Below the pieces are notes generated by a model. The model worked only from the letters and a program-made list of their open reading frames with translations. It searched no databases and was not told the origin of the DNA. Below are positions 25,301 through 37,430 of a stretch of 64,000 bases of DNA, in pieces. The translations under genes and the position numbers were made by a program. The DNA comes from Pontederia crassipes (lineage: Eukaryota > Streptophyta > Magnoliopsida > Commelinales > Pontederiaceae): positions 17,000,501 to 17,064,500 of the forward strand of contig CM060197.1 of the NCBI GenBank assembly GCA_030549335.1. Reading direction: 5' to 3'. Numbering within the stretch: the first letter of the stretch is position 1; every line of letters begins with the position of its first letter.

Positions 25301-28300
25301 TTTGAACCTTACTCTAAGACTCTAATCCCCAAGAGCTTTATCATTGATTGTAACGGTTCAACTTCGGTTTGAAATAGAGTTAAAGTTCCAAAGATCTATC
25401 ACCTCTTAGGACACCCAAAGGATGTAATAAGTATCTATAACTTATAGCTTTGAACCTTACTCTAAGACTCTAATCCCCAAGAGCTCTATCATTGATTGTA
25501 ACGGTTCAACTTCGGTTTGAAATAGAGTTAATGTTCTTGAGATCTATCATCTCTTAGGACACCCAAAGTATGTAATAAGTATCTATAACTTATAGCTTTG
25601 AACCTTACTCTAAGACTCTAATCCCCAAGAGCTTTAACATTGATTGTAACGGTTCAACTGCGGTTTGAAATAGAGTTAAAGTTCCAAAGATCTATCACCT
25701 CTTAGGACACCCAAAGGTTGTAATAAGTATCTATAACTTATAGCTTTGAACCTTACTCTAAGACTCTAATCCCCAAGAGCTCTATCATTGATTGTAACGG
25801 TTCAACTTCGGTTTGAAATAGAGTTAATGTTCTTGAGATCTATCATCTCTTAGGACACCCAAAGTATGTAATAAGTTTCTATAACTTATAGCTTTGAACC
25901 TTATTCTAAGACTCTAATCCCCAAGAGCTCTATCATTGATTGTAACAGTTCAACTTCAGTTTGAAATAGAGTTAATGTTCTTGAGATCTATCATCTCTTA
26001 GGACACCCAAAGTATGTAATAAGTATCTATAACTTATAGCTTTGAACCTTACTCTAAGGCTCTAATCCCCAAGAGCTTTATCATTGATTGTAACGGTTCA
26101 ACTTCGGTTTGAAATAGAGTTAAAGTTCCAAAGATCTATCACCTCTTAGGACACCCAAAGGTTGTAATAAGTCTCTATAACTTATAGCTTTGAACCTTAC
26201 TCTAAGACTCTAATCCCCAAGAGCTTTATCATTGATTGTAACGGTTCAACTTCGGTTTGAAATAGAGTTAAAGTTCCAAAGATCTATCACCTCTTAGGAC
26301 ACCCAAAGGATGTAATAAGTATCTATAACTTATAGCTTTGAACCTTACTCTAAGACTCTAATCCCCAAGAGCTCTATCATTGATTGTAACGGTTCAACTT
26401 CGGTTTGAAATAGAGTTAATGTTCTTGAGATCTATCATCTCTTAGAACACCCAAAGTATGTAATAAGTATCTATAACTTATAGCTTTGAACCTTACTCTA
26501 AGACTCTAATCCCCAAGAGCTTTAACATTGATTGTAACGGTTCAACTACGGTTTGAAATAGAGTTAAAGTTCCAAAGATCTATCACCTCTTAGGACACCC
26601 AAAGGTTGTAATAAGTAACTATAACTTATAGCTTTGAACCTTACTCTAAGACTCTAATCCCCAAGAGCTCTATCATTGATTGTAACGGTTCAACTTCGGT
26701 TTGAAATAGAGTTAATGTTCTTGAGATCTATCATCTCTTAGGACACCCAAAGTATGTAATAAGTATCTATAACTTATAGCTTTGAACCTTACTCTAAGAC
26801 TCTAATCCCCAAGAGCTTTAACATTGATTGTAACGGTTCAACTTCGGTTTGAAATAGAGTTAAAGTTCCAAAGATCTATCACCTCTTAGGACACCCAAAG
26901 GTTGTAATAAGTATCTATAACTTATAGCTTTGAACCTTACTCTAAGACTCTAATCCCCAAGAGCTTTATCATTGATTGTAACGGTTCAACTTCGGTTTGA
27001 AATCTAGTTAAAGTTCCAAAGATCTATCACCTCTTAGGACACCCAAAGGATGTAATAAGTATCTATAACTTATAGCTTTGAACCTTACTCTAAGACTCTA
27101 ATCCCCAAGAGCTCTATCATTGATTGTAACGGTTCAACTTCAGTTTGAAATAAAGTTAATGTTCTTGAGATCTATCATCTCTTAGGACACCCAAAGTATG
27201 TAATAAGTATCTATAACTTATAGCTTTGAACCTTACTCTAAGGCTCTAATCCCCAAGAGCTTTATCATTGATTGTAACGGTTCAACTTCGGTTTGAAATA
27301 GAGTTAAAGTTCCAAAGATCTATCACCTCTTAGGACACCCAAAGGTTGTAATAAGTCTCTATAACTTATAGCTTTGAACCTTACTCTAAGACTCTAATCC
27401 CCAAGAGCTTTATCATTGATTGTAACGGTTCAACTTCGGTTTGAAATAGAGTTAAAGTTCCAAAGATCTATCACCTCTTAGGACACCCAAAGGTTGTAAT
27501 AAGTATCTATAACTTATAGCTTTGAACCTTACTCTAAGACTCTAATCCCCAAGAGCTTTATCATTGATTGTAACGGTTCAACTTCGGTTTGAAATAGAGT
27601 TAAAGTTTCAAAGATCTATCACCTCTTAGGACACCCAAAGGTTGTAATAAGTTTCTATAACTTATAGCTTTGAACCTTACTCTAAGACTCTAATCCCCAA
27701 GAGCTCTATCATTGATTGTAACGGTTCAACTTCGGTTTGAAATAGAGTTAATGTTCTTGAGATCTATCATCTCTTCGGACACCCAAAGTATGTAATAAGT
27801 ATCTATAACTTATAGCTTTGAACCTTACTCTAAGACTCTAATCCCCAAGAGCTTTATCATTGATTGTAACGGTTCAACTTCGGTTTGAAATAGAGTTAAA
27901 GTTCCAAAGATCTATCACCTCTTAGGACACCCAAAGGTTGTAATAAGTCTCTATAACTTATAGTTTTCAACCTTACTCTAAGACTCTAATCCCCAAGAGC
28001 TTTATCATTGATTGTAACGGTTCAACTTCGGTTTGAAATAGAGTTAAAGTTCCAAAGATCTATCACCTCTTAGGACACCCAAAGGTTGTAATAAGTATCT
28101 ATAACTTATAGCTTTGAACCTTACTCTAAGACTCTAATCCCCAAGAGCTTTATCATTGATTGTAACGGTTCAACTTCGGTTTGAAATAGAGTTAAAGTTC
28201 CAAAGATCTATCACCTCTTAGGACACCCAAAGGTTGTAATAAGTCTCCATAACTTATAGCTTTCAACCTTACTCTAAGACTCTAATCCCCAAGAGCTTTA

Positions 28301-29886
28301 TCATTGATTGTAACGGTTCAACTTCGGTTTGAAATAGAGTTAAAGTTCCAAAGATCTATCACCTCTTAGGACACCCAAAGGTTGTAATAAGTATCTATAA
28401 CTTATAGCTTTGAACCTTACTCTAAGACTCTAATCCCCAAGAGCTTTATCATTGATTGTAACGGTTCAACTTCGGTTTCAAATAGAGTTAAAGTTTCAAA
28501 GATCTATCACCTCTTAGGACACCCAAAGGTTGTAATAAGTTTCTATAACTTATAGCTTTGAACCTTACCCTAAGACTCTAATCCCCAAGAGCTCTATCAA
28601 TGATTGTAACGGTTCAACTTCGGTTTGAAATAGAGTTAATGTTCTTGAGATCTATCATCTCTTAGGACACCCAAAGTATGTAATAAGTATATATAACTTA
28701 TAGCTTTGAACCTTACTCTAAGACTCTAATCCCCAAGAGCTTTAACATTGATTGTAACGGTTCAACTTCGGTTTGAAATAGAGTTAAAGTTCCAAAGACC
28801 TATCACCTCTTAAGACACCCAAAGGTTGTAATAAGTATCTATAACTTATAGCTTTGAACCTTACTCTAAGACTCTAATCCCCAAGAGCTTTATCATTGAT
28901 TGTAACGGTTCAACTTCGGTTTGAAATAGAGTTAAAGTTTCAAAGATCTATCACCTCTTAGGACACCCAAAGGTTGTAATAAGTTTCTATAACTTATAGC
29001 TTTGAACCTTACTCTAAGACTCTAATCCCCAAGAGCTCTATCATTGATTGTAACGGTTCAACTTCGGTTTGAAAGAGTTAATGTTCTTGAGATCTATCAT
29101 CTCTTAGGACACCCAAAGTATGTAATAAGTATCTATAACTTATAGCTTTGAACCTTACTCTAAGACTCTAATCCCCAAGAGCTTTAACATTGATTGTAAC
29201 GGTTCAACTTCGGTTTGAAATAGAGTTAAAGTTCCAAAGATCTATCACCTCTTAGGACACCTAAAGGTTGTAATAAGTATCTATAACTTATAGCTTTGAA
29301 CCTTACTCTAAGACTCTCATCCCCAAGAGTTTTATCATTGATTGTAACGGTTCAACTTCGGTTTGAAATAGAGTTAAAGTTCCAAAGATCTATCACCTCT
29401 TAGGACACCCAAAGGTTGTAATAAGTAGCTATAACTTATAGCTTTGAACCTTACTCTAAGACTCTAATCCCCAAGAGCTTTATCATTGATTGTAACGGTT
29501 CAACTTCGGTTTGAAATAGAGTTAAAGTTCCAAAGATCTATCACCTCTTAGGACACCCAAAGGATGTAATAAGTATCTATAACTTATAGCTTTGAACCTT
29601 ACTCTAAGACTCTAATCCCCAAGAGCTCTATCATTGATTGTAACGGTTCAACTTCGGTTTGAAATAGAGTTAATGTTCTTGAGATCTATCATCTCTTAGG
29701 ACACCCAAAGTATGTAATAAGTATCTACAACTTATAGCTTTGAACCTTACTCTAAGACTCTAATCCCCAAGAGCTTTAACATTGATTGTAACGGTTCAAC
29801 TACGGTTTGAAATAGAGTTAAAGTTCCAAAGATCTATCACCTCTTAGGACACCCAAAGGTTGTAATAAGTATCTATAACTTATAGC
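25301..29886 (+). repeat. 31-unit HOR (4,586 bp), copy 1
   Basis: Thirty-one units including one of 146 bp: 31 x 148 - 2 = 4,586 bp. Tags in order: ACTGCGG (25,597), TTATTCTA (25,893), AAGGCTC (26,041), CTTAGAAC (26,337), ACTACGG/GTAACT (26,485), a beta with CAGTTT and ATAAAGTT (27,077), GTTTCT (27,521), CTTCGGAC (27,669), GTTTTCAACC (27,965), GTCTCCA (28,113), CCCTAAG/TCAATG/GTATATA (28,557), the 2-bp deletion (29,001), ACCTAAAGG (29,147), CTCTCATCC/GTAGCT (29,295). All but the AAGGCTC unit at 26,041 recur 4,586 bp downstream. Its middle matches the 35-unit HOR, so the two HORs share ancestry. Confidence 0.93.
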
Positions 29887-32800
29887 TTTGAACCTTACTC
29901 TAAGACTCTAATCCCCAAGAGCTTTATCATTGATTGTAACAGTTCAACTTCGGTTTGAAATAGAGTTAAAGTTCCAAAGATCTATCACCTCTTAGGACAC
30001 CCAAAGGATGTAATAAGTATCTATAACTTATAGCTTTGAACCTTACTCTAAGACTCTAATCCCCAAGAGCTCTATCATTGATTGTAACGGTTCAACTTCG
30101 GTTTGAAATAGAGTTAATGTTCTTGAGATCTATCATCTCTTAGGACACCCAAAGTATGTAATAAGTATCTATAACTTATAGCTTTGAACCTTACTCTAAG
30201 ACTCTAATCCCCAAGAGCTTTAACATTGATTGTAACGGTTCAACTGCGGTTTGAAATAGAGTTAAAGTTCCAAAGATCTATCACCTCTTAGGACACCCAA
30301 AGGTTGTAATAAGTATCTATAACTTATAGCTTTGAACCTTACTCTAAGACTCTAATCCCCAAGAGCTCTATCATTGATTGTAACGGTTCAACTTCGGTTT
30401 GAAATAGAGTTAATGTTCTTGAGATCTATCATCTCTTAGGACACCCAAAGTATGTAATAAGTTTCTATAACTTATAGCTTTGAACCTTATTCTAAGACTC
30501 TAATCCCCAAGAGCTCTATCATTGATTGTAACGGTTCAACTTCAGTTTGAAATAGAGTTAATGTTCTTGAGATCTATCATCTCTTAGGACACCCAAAGTA
30601 TGTAATCAGTATCTACAACTTATAGCTTTGAACCTTACTCTAAGACTCTAATCCCCAAGAGCTTTAACATTGATTGTAACGGTTCAACTACGGTTTGAAA
30701 TAGAGTTAAAGTTCCAAAGATCTATCACCTCTTAGGACACCCAAAGGTTGTAATAAGTATCTATAACTTATAGCTTTGAACCTTACTCTAAGACTCTAAT
30801 CCCCAAGAGCTTTATCATTGATTGTAACGGTTCAACTTCGGTTTGAAATAGAGTTAAAGTTCCAAAGATCTATCACCTCTTAGGACACCCAAAGGATGTA
30901 ATAAGTATCTATAACTTATAGCTTTGAACCTTACTCTAAGACTCTAATCCCCAAGAGCTCTATCATTGATTGTAACGGTTCAACTTCGGTTTGAAATAGA
31001 GTTAATGTTCTTGAGATCTATCATCTCTTAGGACACCCAAAGTATGTAATAAGTATCTATAACTTATAGCTTTGAACCTTACTCTAAGACTCTAATCCCC
31101 AAGAGCTTTAACATTGATTGTAACGGTTCAACTGCGGTTTGAAATAGAGTTAAAGTTCCAAAGATCTATCACCTCTTAGGACACCCAAAGGTTGTAATAA
31201 GTAACTATAACTTATAGCTTTGAACCTTACTCTAAGACTCTAATCCCCAAGAGCTCTATCATTGATTGTAACGGTTCAACTTCGGTTTGAAATAGAGTTA
31301 ATGTTCTTGAGATCTATCATCTCTTAGGACACCCAAAGTATGTAATAAGTATCTATAACTTATAGCTTTGAACCTTACTCTAAGACTCTAATCCCCAAGA
31401 GCTTTAACATTGATTGTAACGGTTCAACTTCGGTTTGAAATAGAGTTAAAGTTCCAAAGATCTATCACCTCTTAGGACACCCAAAGGTTGTAATAAGTAT
31501 CTATAACTTATAGCTTTGAACCTTACTCTAAGACTCTAATCCCCAAGAGCTTTATCATTGATTGTAACGGTTCAACTTCGGTTTGAAATAGAGTTAAAGT
31601 TCCAAAGATCTATCACCTCTTAGGACACCCAAAGGATGTAATAAGTATCTATAACTTATAGCTTTGAACCTTACTCTAAGACTCTAATCCCCAAGAGCTC
31701 TATCATTGATTGTAACGGTTCAACTTCAGTTTGAAATAAAGTTAATGTTCTTGAGATCTATCATCTCTTAGGACACCCAAAGTATGTAATAAGTATCTAT
31801 AACTTATAGCTTTGAACCTTACTCTAAAGCTCTAATCCCCAAGAGCTTTATCATTGATTGTAACGGTTCAACTTCGGTTTGAAATAGAGTTAAAGTTCCA
31901 AAGATCTATCACCTCTTAGGACACCCAAAGGTTGTAATAAGTCTCTATAACTTATAGCTTTGAACCTTACTCTAAGACTCTAATCCCCAAGAGCTTTATC
32001 ATTGATTGTAACGGTTCAACTTCGGTTTGAAATAGAGTTAAAGTTCCAAAGATCTATCACCTCTTAGGACACCCAAAGGTTGTAATAAGTATCTATAACT
32101 TATAGCTTTGAACCTTACTCTAAGACTCTAATCCCCAAGAGCTTTATCATTGATTGTAACGGTTCAACTTCGGTTTGAAATAGAGTTAAAGTTTCAAAGA
32201 TCTATCACCTCTTAGGACACCCAAAGGTTGTAATAAGTTTCTATAACTTATAGCTTTGAACCTTACTCTAAGACTCTAATCCCCAAGAGCTCTATCATTG
32301 ATTGTAACGGTTCAACTTCGGTTTGAAATAGAGTTAATGTTCTTGAGATCTATCATCTCTTCGGACACCCAAAGTATGTAATAAGTATCTATAACTTATA
32401 GCTTTGAACCTTACTCTAAGACTCTAATCCCCAAGAGCTTTATCATTGATTGTAACGGTTCAACTTCGGTTTGAAATAGAGTTAAAGTTCCAAAGATCTA
32501 TCACCTCTTAGGACACCCAAAGGTTGTAATAAGTCTCTATAACTTATAGTTTTCAACCTTACTCTAAGACACTAATCCCCAAGAGCTTTATCATTGATTG
32601 TAACGGTTCAACTTCGGTTTGAAATAGAGTTAAAGTTCCAAAGATCTATCACCTCTTAGGACACCCAAAGGTTGTAATAAGTATCTATAACTTATAGCTT
32701 TGAACCTTACTCTAAGACTCTAATCCCCAAGAGCTTTATCATTGATTGTAACGGTTCAACTTCGGTTTGAAATAGAGTTAAAGTTCCAAAGATCTATCAC

Positions 32801-34324
32801 CTCTTAGGACACCCAAAGGTTGTAATAAGTCTCCATAACTTATAGCTTTCAACCTTACTCTAAGACTCTAATCCCCAAGAGCTTTATCATTGATTGTAAC
32901 GGTTCAACTTCGGTTTGAAATAGAGTTAAAGTTCCAAAGATCTATCACCTCTTAGGACACCCAAAGGTTGTAATAAGTATCTATAACTTATAGCTTTGAA
33001 CCTTACTCTAAGACTCTAATCCCCAAGAGCTTTATCATTGATTGTAACGGTTCAACTTCGGTTTGAAATAGAGTTAAAGTTTCAAAGATCTATCACCTCT
33101 TAGGACACCCAAAGGTTGTAATAAGTTTCTATAACTTATAGCTTTGAACCTTACCCTAAGACTCTAATCCCCAAGAGCTCTATCAATGATTGTAACGGTT
33201 CAACTTCGGTTTGAAATAGAGTTAATGTTCTTGAGATCTATCATCTCTTAGGTCACCCAAAGTATGTAATAAGTATATATAACTTATAGCTTTGAACCTT
33301 ACTCTAAGACTCTAATCCCCAAGAGCTTTAACATTGATTGTAACGGTTCAACTTCGGTTTGAAATAGAGTTAAAGTTCCAAAGACCTATCACCTCTTAAG
33401 ACACCCAAAGGTTGTAATAAGTATCTATAACTTATAGCTTTGAACCTTACTCTAAGACTCTAATCCCCAAGAGCTTTATCATTGATTGTAACGGTTCAAC
33501 TTCGGTTTGAAATAGAGTTAAAGTTTCAAAGATCTATCACCTCTTAGGACACCCAAAGGTTGTAATAAGTTTCTATAACTTATAGCTTTGAACCTTACTC
33601 TAAGACTCTAATCCCCAAGAGCTCTATCATTGATTGTAACGGTTCAACTTCGGTTTGAAAGAGTTAATGTTCTTGAGATCTATCATCTCTTAGGACACCC
33701 AAAGTATGTAATAAGTATCTATAACTTATAGCTTTGAACCTTACTCTAAGACTCTAATCCCCAAGAGCTTTAACATTGATTGTAACGGTTCAACTTCGGT
33801 TTGAAATAGAGTTAAAGTTCCAAAGATCTATCACCTCTTAGGACACCTAAAGGTTGTAATAAGTATCTATAACTTATAGCTTTGAACCTTACTCTAAGAC
33901 TCTCATCCCCAAGAGCTTTATCATTGATTGTAACGGTTCAACTTCGGTTTGAAATAGAGTTAAAGTTCCAAAGATCTATCACCTCTTAGGACACCCAAAG
34001 GTTGTAATAAGTAGCTATAACTTATAGCTTTGAACCTTACTCTAAGACTCTAATCCCCAAGAGCTTTATCATTGATTGTAACGGTTCAACTTCGGTTTGA
34101 AATAGAGTTAAAGTTCCAAAGATCTATCACCTCTTAGGACACCCAAAGGATGTAATAAGTATCTATAACTTATAGCTTTGAACCTTACTCTAAGACTCTA
34201 ATCCCCAAGAGCTCTATCATTGATTGTAACGGTTCAACTTCGGTTTGAAATAGAGTTAATGTTCTTGAGATCTATCATCTCTTAGGACACCCAAAGTATG
34301 TAATAAGTATCTATAACTTATAGC
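29887..34324 (+). repeat. 31-unit HOR, copy 2 (30 units)
   Basis: Matches copy 1 at +4,586 bp: TTATTCTA at 30,479, ATAAAGTT at 31,663, CTTCGGAC near 32,360, the 2-bp deletion at 33,587, CTCTCATCC at 33,901. The register then breaks at 34,325. Private changes include GACACTAAT (near 32,570), GGTCACCC (near 33,252) and AAAGCTC for AAGGCTC (31,811). From the tail of the 30,479 unit to the front of the 31,071 unit the tags (AATCAGTATCTACAAC, then ACTACGG, GATG, beta, ACTGCGG) are those of 29,591-30,330 and not of the aligned part of copy 1, a conversion-like patch. Confidence 0.91.
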
Positions 34325-35212
34325 TTTGAACCTTACTCTAAGACTCTAATCCCCAAGAGCTTTAACATTGATTGTAACGGTTCAACTTCGGTTTGAAATA
34401 GAGTTAATGTTCTTGAGATCTATCATCTCTTAGGACACCCAAAGGTTGTAATAAGTATCTATAACTTATAGCTTTGAACCTTACTCTAAGACTCTAATCC
34501 CCAAGAGCTCTATCATTGATTGTAACGGTTCAACTTCGGTTTGAAATAGAGTTAATGTTCTTGAGATCTATCATCTCTTAGGACACCCAAAGGTTGTAAT
34601 AAGTATCTATAACTTATAGCTTTGAACCTTACTCTAAGACTCTAATCCCCAAGAGCTTTATCATTGATTGTAACGGTTCAACTTCGGTTTGAAATAGAGT
34701 TAAAGTTCCAAAGATCTATCACCTCTTAGGACACCCAAAGGTTGTAATAAGTATCTATAACTTATAGCTTTGAACCTTACTCTAAGACTCTAATCCCCAA
34801 GAGCTTTATCATTGATTGTAACGGTTCAACTTCGGTTTGAAATAGAGTTAAAGTTCCAAAGATCTATCACCTCTTAGGACACCCAAAGGATGTAATAAGT
34901 ATCTATAACTTATAGCTTTGAACCTTACTCTAAGACTCTAATCCCCAAGAGCTTTAACATTGATTGTAACGGTTCAACTTCGGTTTGAAATAGAGTTAAT
35001 GTTCTTGAGATCTATCATCTCTTAGGACACCCAAAGGTTGTAATAAGTATCTATAACTTATAGCTTTGAACCTTACTCTAAGACTCTAATCCCCAAGAGC
35101 TCTATCATTGATTGTAACGGTTCAACTTCGGTTTGAAATAGAGTTAATGTTCTTGAGATCTATCATCTCTTAGGACACCCAATGGTTGTAATAAGTATCT
35201 ATAACTTATAGC
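34325..35212 (+). repeat. Beta-front hybrid units, four-unit duplication
   Basis: Units at 34,325, 34,473, 34,917 and 35,065 begin like gamma or beta, carry the beta AATGTTCTTGAG and ATCTC, but then end AAAGGTTG instead of AAAGTATG. They are therefore hybrids with a switch between unit positions about 103 and 121. The order at 34,325 repeats at 34,917, a 592-bp shift, with AATGGTTG as a private change near 35,182. Hybrids of this kind are rare elsewhere, so this marks a recombination-active join between the 31-unit HOR and the decaying end of subfamily A. Confidence 0.82.
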
Positions 35213-37430
35213 TTTGAACCTTACTCTAAGACTCTAATCCCCAAGAGCTTTATCATTGATTGTAACGGTTCAACTTCGGTTTGAAATAGAGTTAAAGTTC
35301 CAAAGATCTATCACCTCTTAGGACACCCAAAGGTTGTAATAAGTCTCTATAACTTATAGCTTTGAACCTTACTCTAAGACTCTAATCCCCAAGAGCTTTA
35401 TCATTGATTGTAACGGTTCAACTTCGGTTTGAAATAGAGTTAAAGTTCCAAAGATCTATCACCTCTTAGGACACCCAAAGGTTGTAATAAGTATCTATAA
35501 CTTATAGCTTTGAACCTTACTCTAAGACTCTAATCCCCAAGAGCTTTATCATTGATTGTAACGGTTCAACTTCGGTTTGAAATAGAGTTAAAGTTTCAAA
35601 GATCTATCACCTCTTAAGACACCCAAAGGTTGTAATAAGTTTCTATAACTTATAGCTTTGAACCTTACTCTAAGACTCTAATCCCCAAGAGCTCTATCAT
35701 TGATTGTAACGGTTCAACTTCGGTTTGAAATAGAGTTAATGTTCTTGAGATCTATCATCTCTTCGGACACCCAAAGTATGTAATAAGTATCTATAACTTA
35801 TAGCTTTGAACCTTACTCTAAGACTCTAATCCCCAAGAGCTTTATCATTGATTGTAACGGTTCAACTTCGGTTTGAAATAGAGTTAAAGTTCCAAAGATC
35901 TATCACCTCTTAGGACACCCAAAGGTTGTAATAAGTCTCTATAACTTTATAGCTTTCAACCTTACTCTAAGACTCTAATCCCCAAGAGCTTTATCATTGA
36001 TTGTAACGGTTCAACTTCGGTTTGAAATAGAGTTAAAGTTCCAAAGATCTATCACCTCTTAGGACACCCAAAGGTTGTAATAAGTATCTATAACTTATAG
36101 CTTTGAACCTTACTCTAAGACTCTAATCCCCAAGAGCTTTATCATTGATTGTAACGGTTCAACTTCGGTTTGAAATAGAGTTAAAGTTCCAAAGATCTAT
36201 CACCTCTTAGGACACCCAAAGGTTGTAATAAGTCTCCATAACTTATAGCTTTCAACCTTACTCTAAGACTCTAATCCCAAGAGCTTTATCATTGATTGTA
36301 ACGGTTCAACTTCGGTTTGAAATAGAGTTAAAGTTCCAAAGATCTATCACCTCTTAGGACACCCAAAGGTTGTAATAAGTATCTATAACTTATAGCTTTG
36401 AACCTTACTCTAAGACTCTAATCCCCAAGAGCTTTATCATTGATTGTAACGGTTCAACTTCGGTTTGAAATAGAGTTAAAGTTTCAAAGATCTATCACCT
36501 CTTAGGACACCCAAAGGTTGTAATAAGTTTCTATAACTTATAGCTTTGAACCTTACTCTAAGACTCTAATCCCCAAGAGCTCTATCATTGATTGTAACGG
36601 TTCAACTTCGGTTTGAAAGAGTTAATGTTCTTGAGATCTATCATCTCTTAGGACACCCAAAGTATGTAATAAGTATCTATAACTTATAGCTTTGAACCTT
36701 ACTCTAAGACTCTAATCCCCAAGAGCTTTAACATTGATTGTAACGGTTCAACTTCGGTTTGAAATAGAGTTAAAGTTCCAAAGATCTATCACCTCTTAGG
36801 ACACCTAAAGGTTGTAATAAGTATCTATAACTTATAGCTTTGAACCTTACTCTAAGACTCTAATCCCCAAGAGCTTTATCAATGATTGTAACGGTTCAAC
36901 TTCGGTTTGAAATAGAGTTAAAGTTCCAAAGATCTATCACCTCTTAGGACACCCAAAGGTTGTAATAAGTCGCTATAACTTATAGCTTTGAACCTTACTC
37001 TAAGACTCTAATCCCCAAGAGCTTTATCATTGATTGTAACGGTTCAACTTCGGTTTGAAATAGAGTTAAAGTTCCAAAGATCTATCACCTCTTAGGACAC
37101 CCAAAGGTTGTAATAAGTATCTATAACTTATAGCTTTGAACCTTACTCTAAGACTCTAATCCCCAAGAGCTTTAGCATTGATTGTAACGGTTCAACTTCG
37201 GTTTGAAATAGAGTTAAAGTTCCAAAGATCTATCACCTCTTAGGACACCCAAAGTTTGTAATAAGTATCTATAACTTATAGCTTTTAACCTTACTCTAAG
37301 ACTCTAATCCCCAAGAGCTTTATCATTGATTGTAACGGTTCAACTTCGGTTTGAAATAGAGTTAAAGTTCCAAAGATCTATCACCTCTTAGGACACCCAA
37401 AGGTTGTAATAAGTATCTATAACTTATAGC
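35213..37430 (+). repeat. Partial, shortened third copy of the 31-unit HOR and end of subfamily A
   Basis: Fifteen units carry tags of the 31-unit HOR in order: GTCTCT (35,213), GTTTCT (35,509), CTTCGGAC (35,657), CTTTCAACC (35,954), GTCTCCA (near 36,233), the 2-bp deletion (36,545), ACCTAAAGG (36,691). The CCCTAAG/TCAATG and GACCTATC units expected before the deletion unit are missing. There is a 1-bp insertion (ACTTTATAG, near 35,946) and a 1-bp loss (ATCCCAAG, near 36,276). The last units have private changes (GTCGCT, GCTTTAGC, AAAGTTTG, CTTTTAACC). Rising private divergence towards 37,430 is what one expects at a homogenised block's edge. Confidence 0.83.

Noticed and set aside
1..37430. 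Telomere repeats or rRNA/tRNA fragments
   Set aside because: No runs of TTAGGG, TTTAGGG or TTAGG type and no recognisable RNA gene; CTTAGGAC is only a part of the unit.
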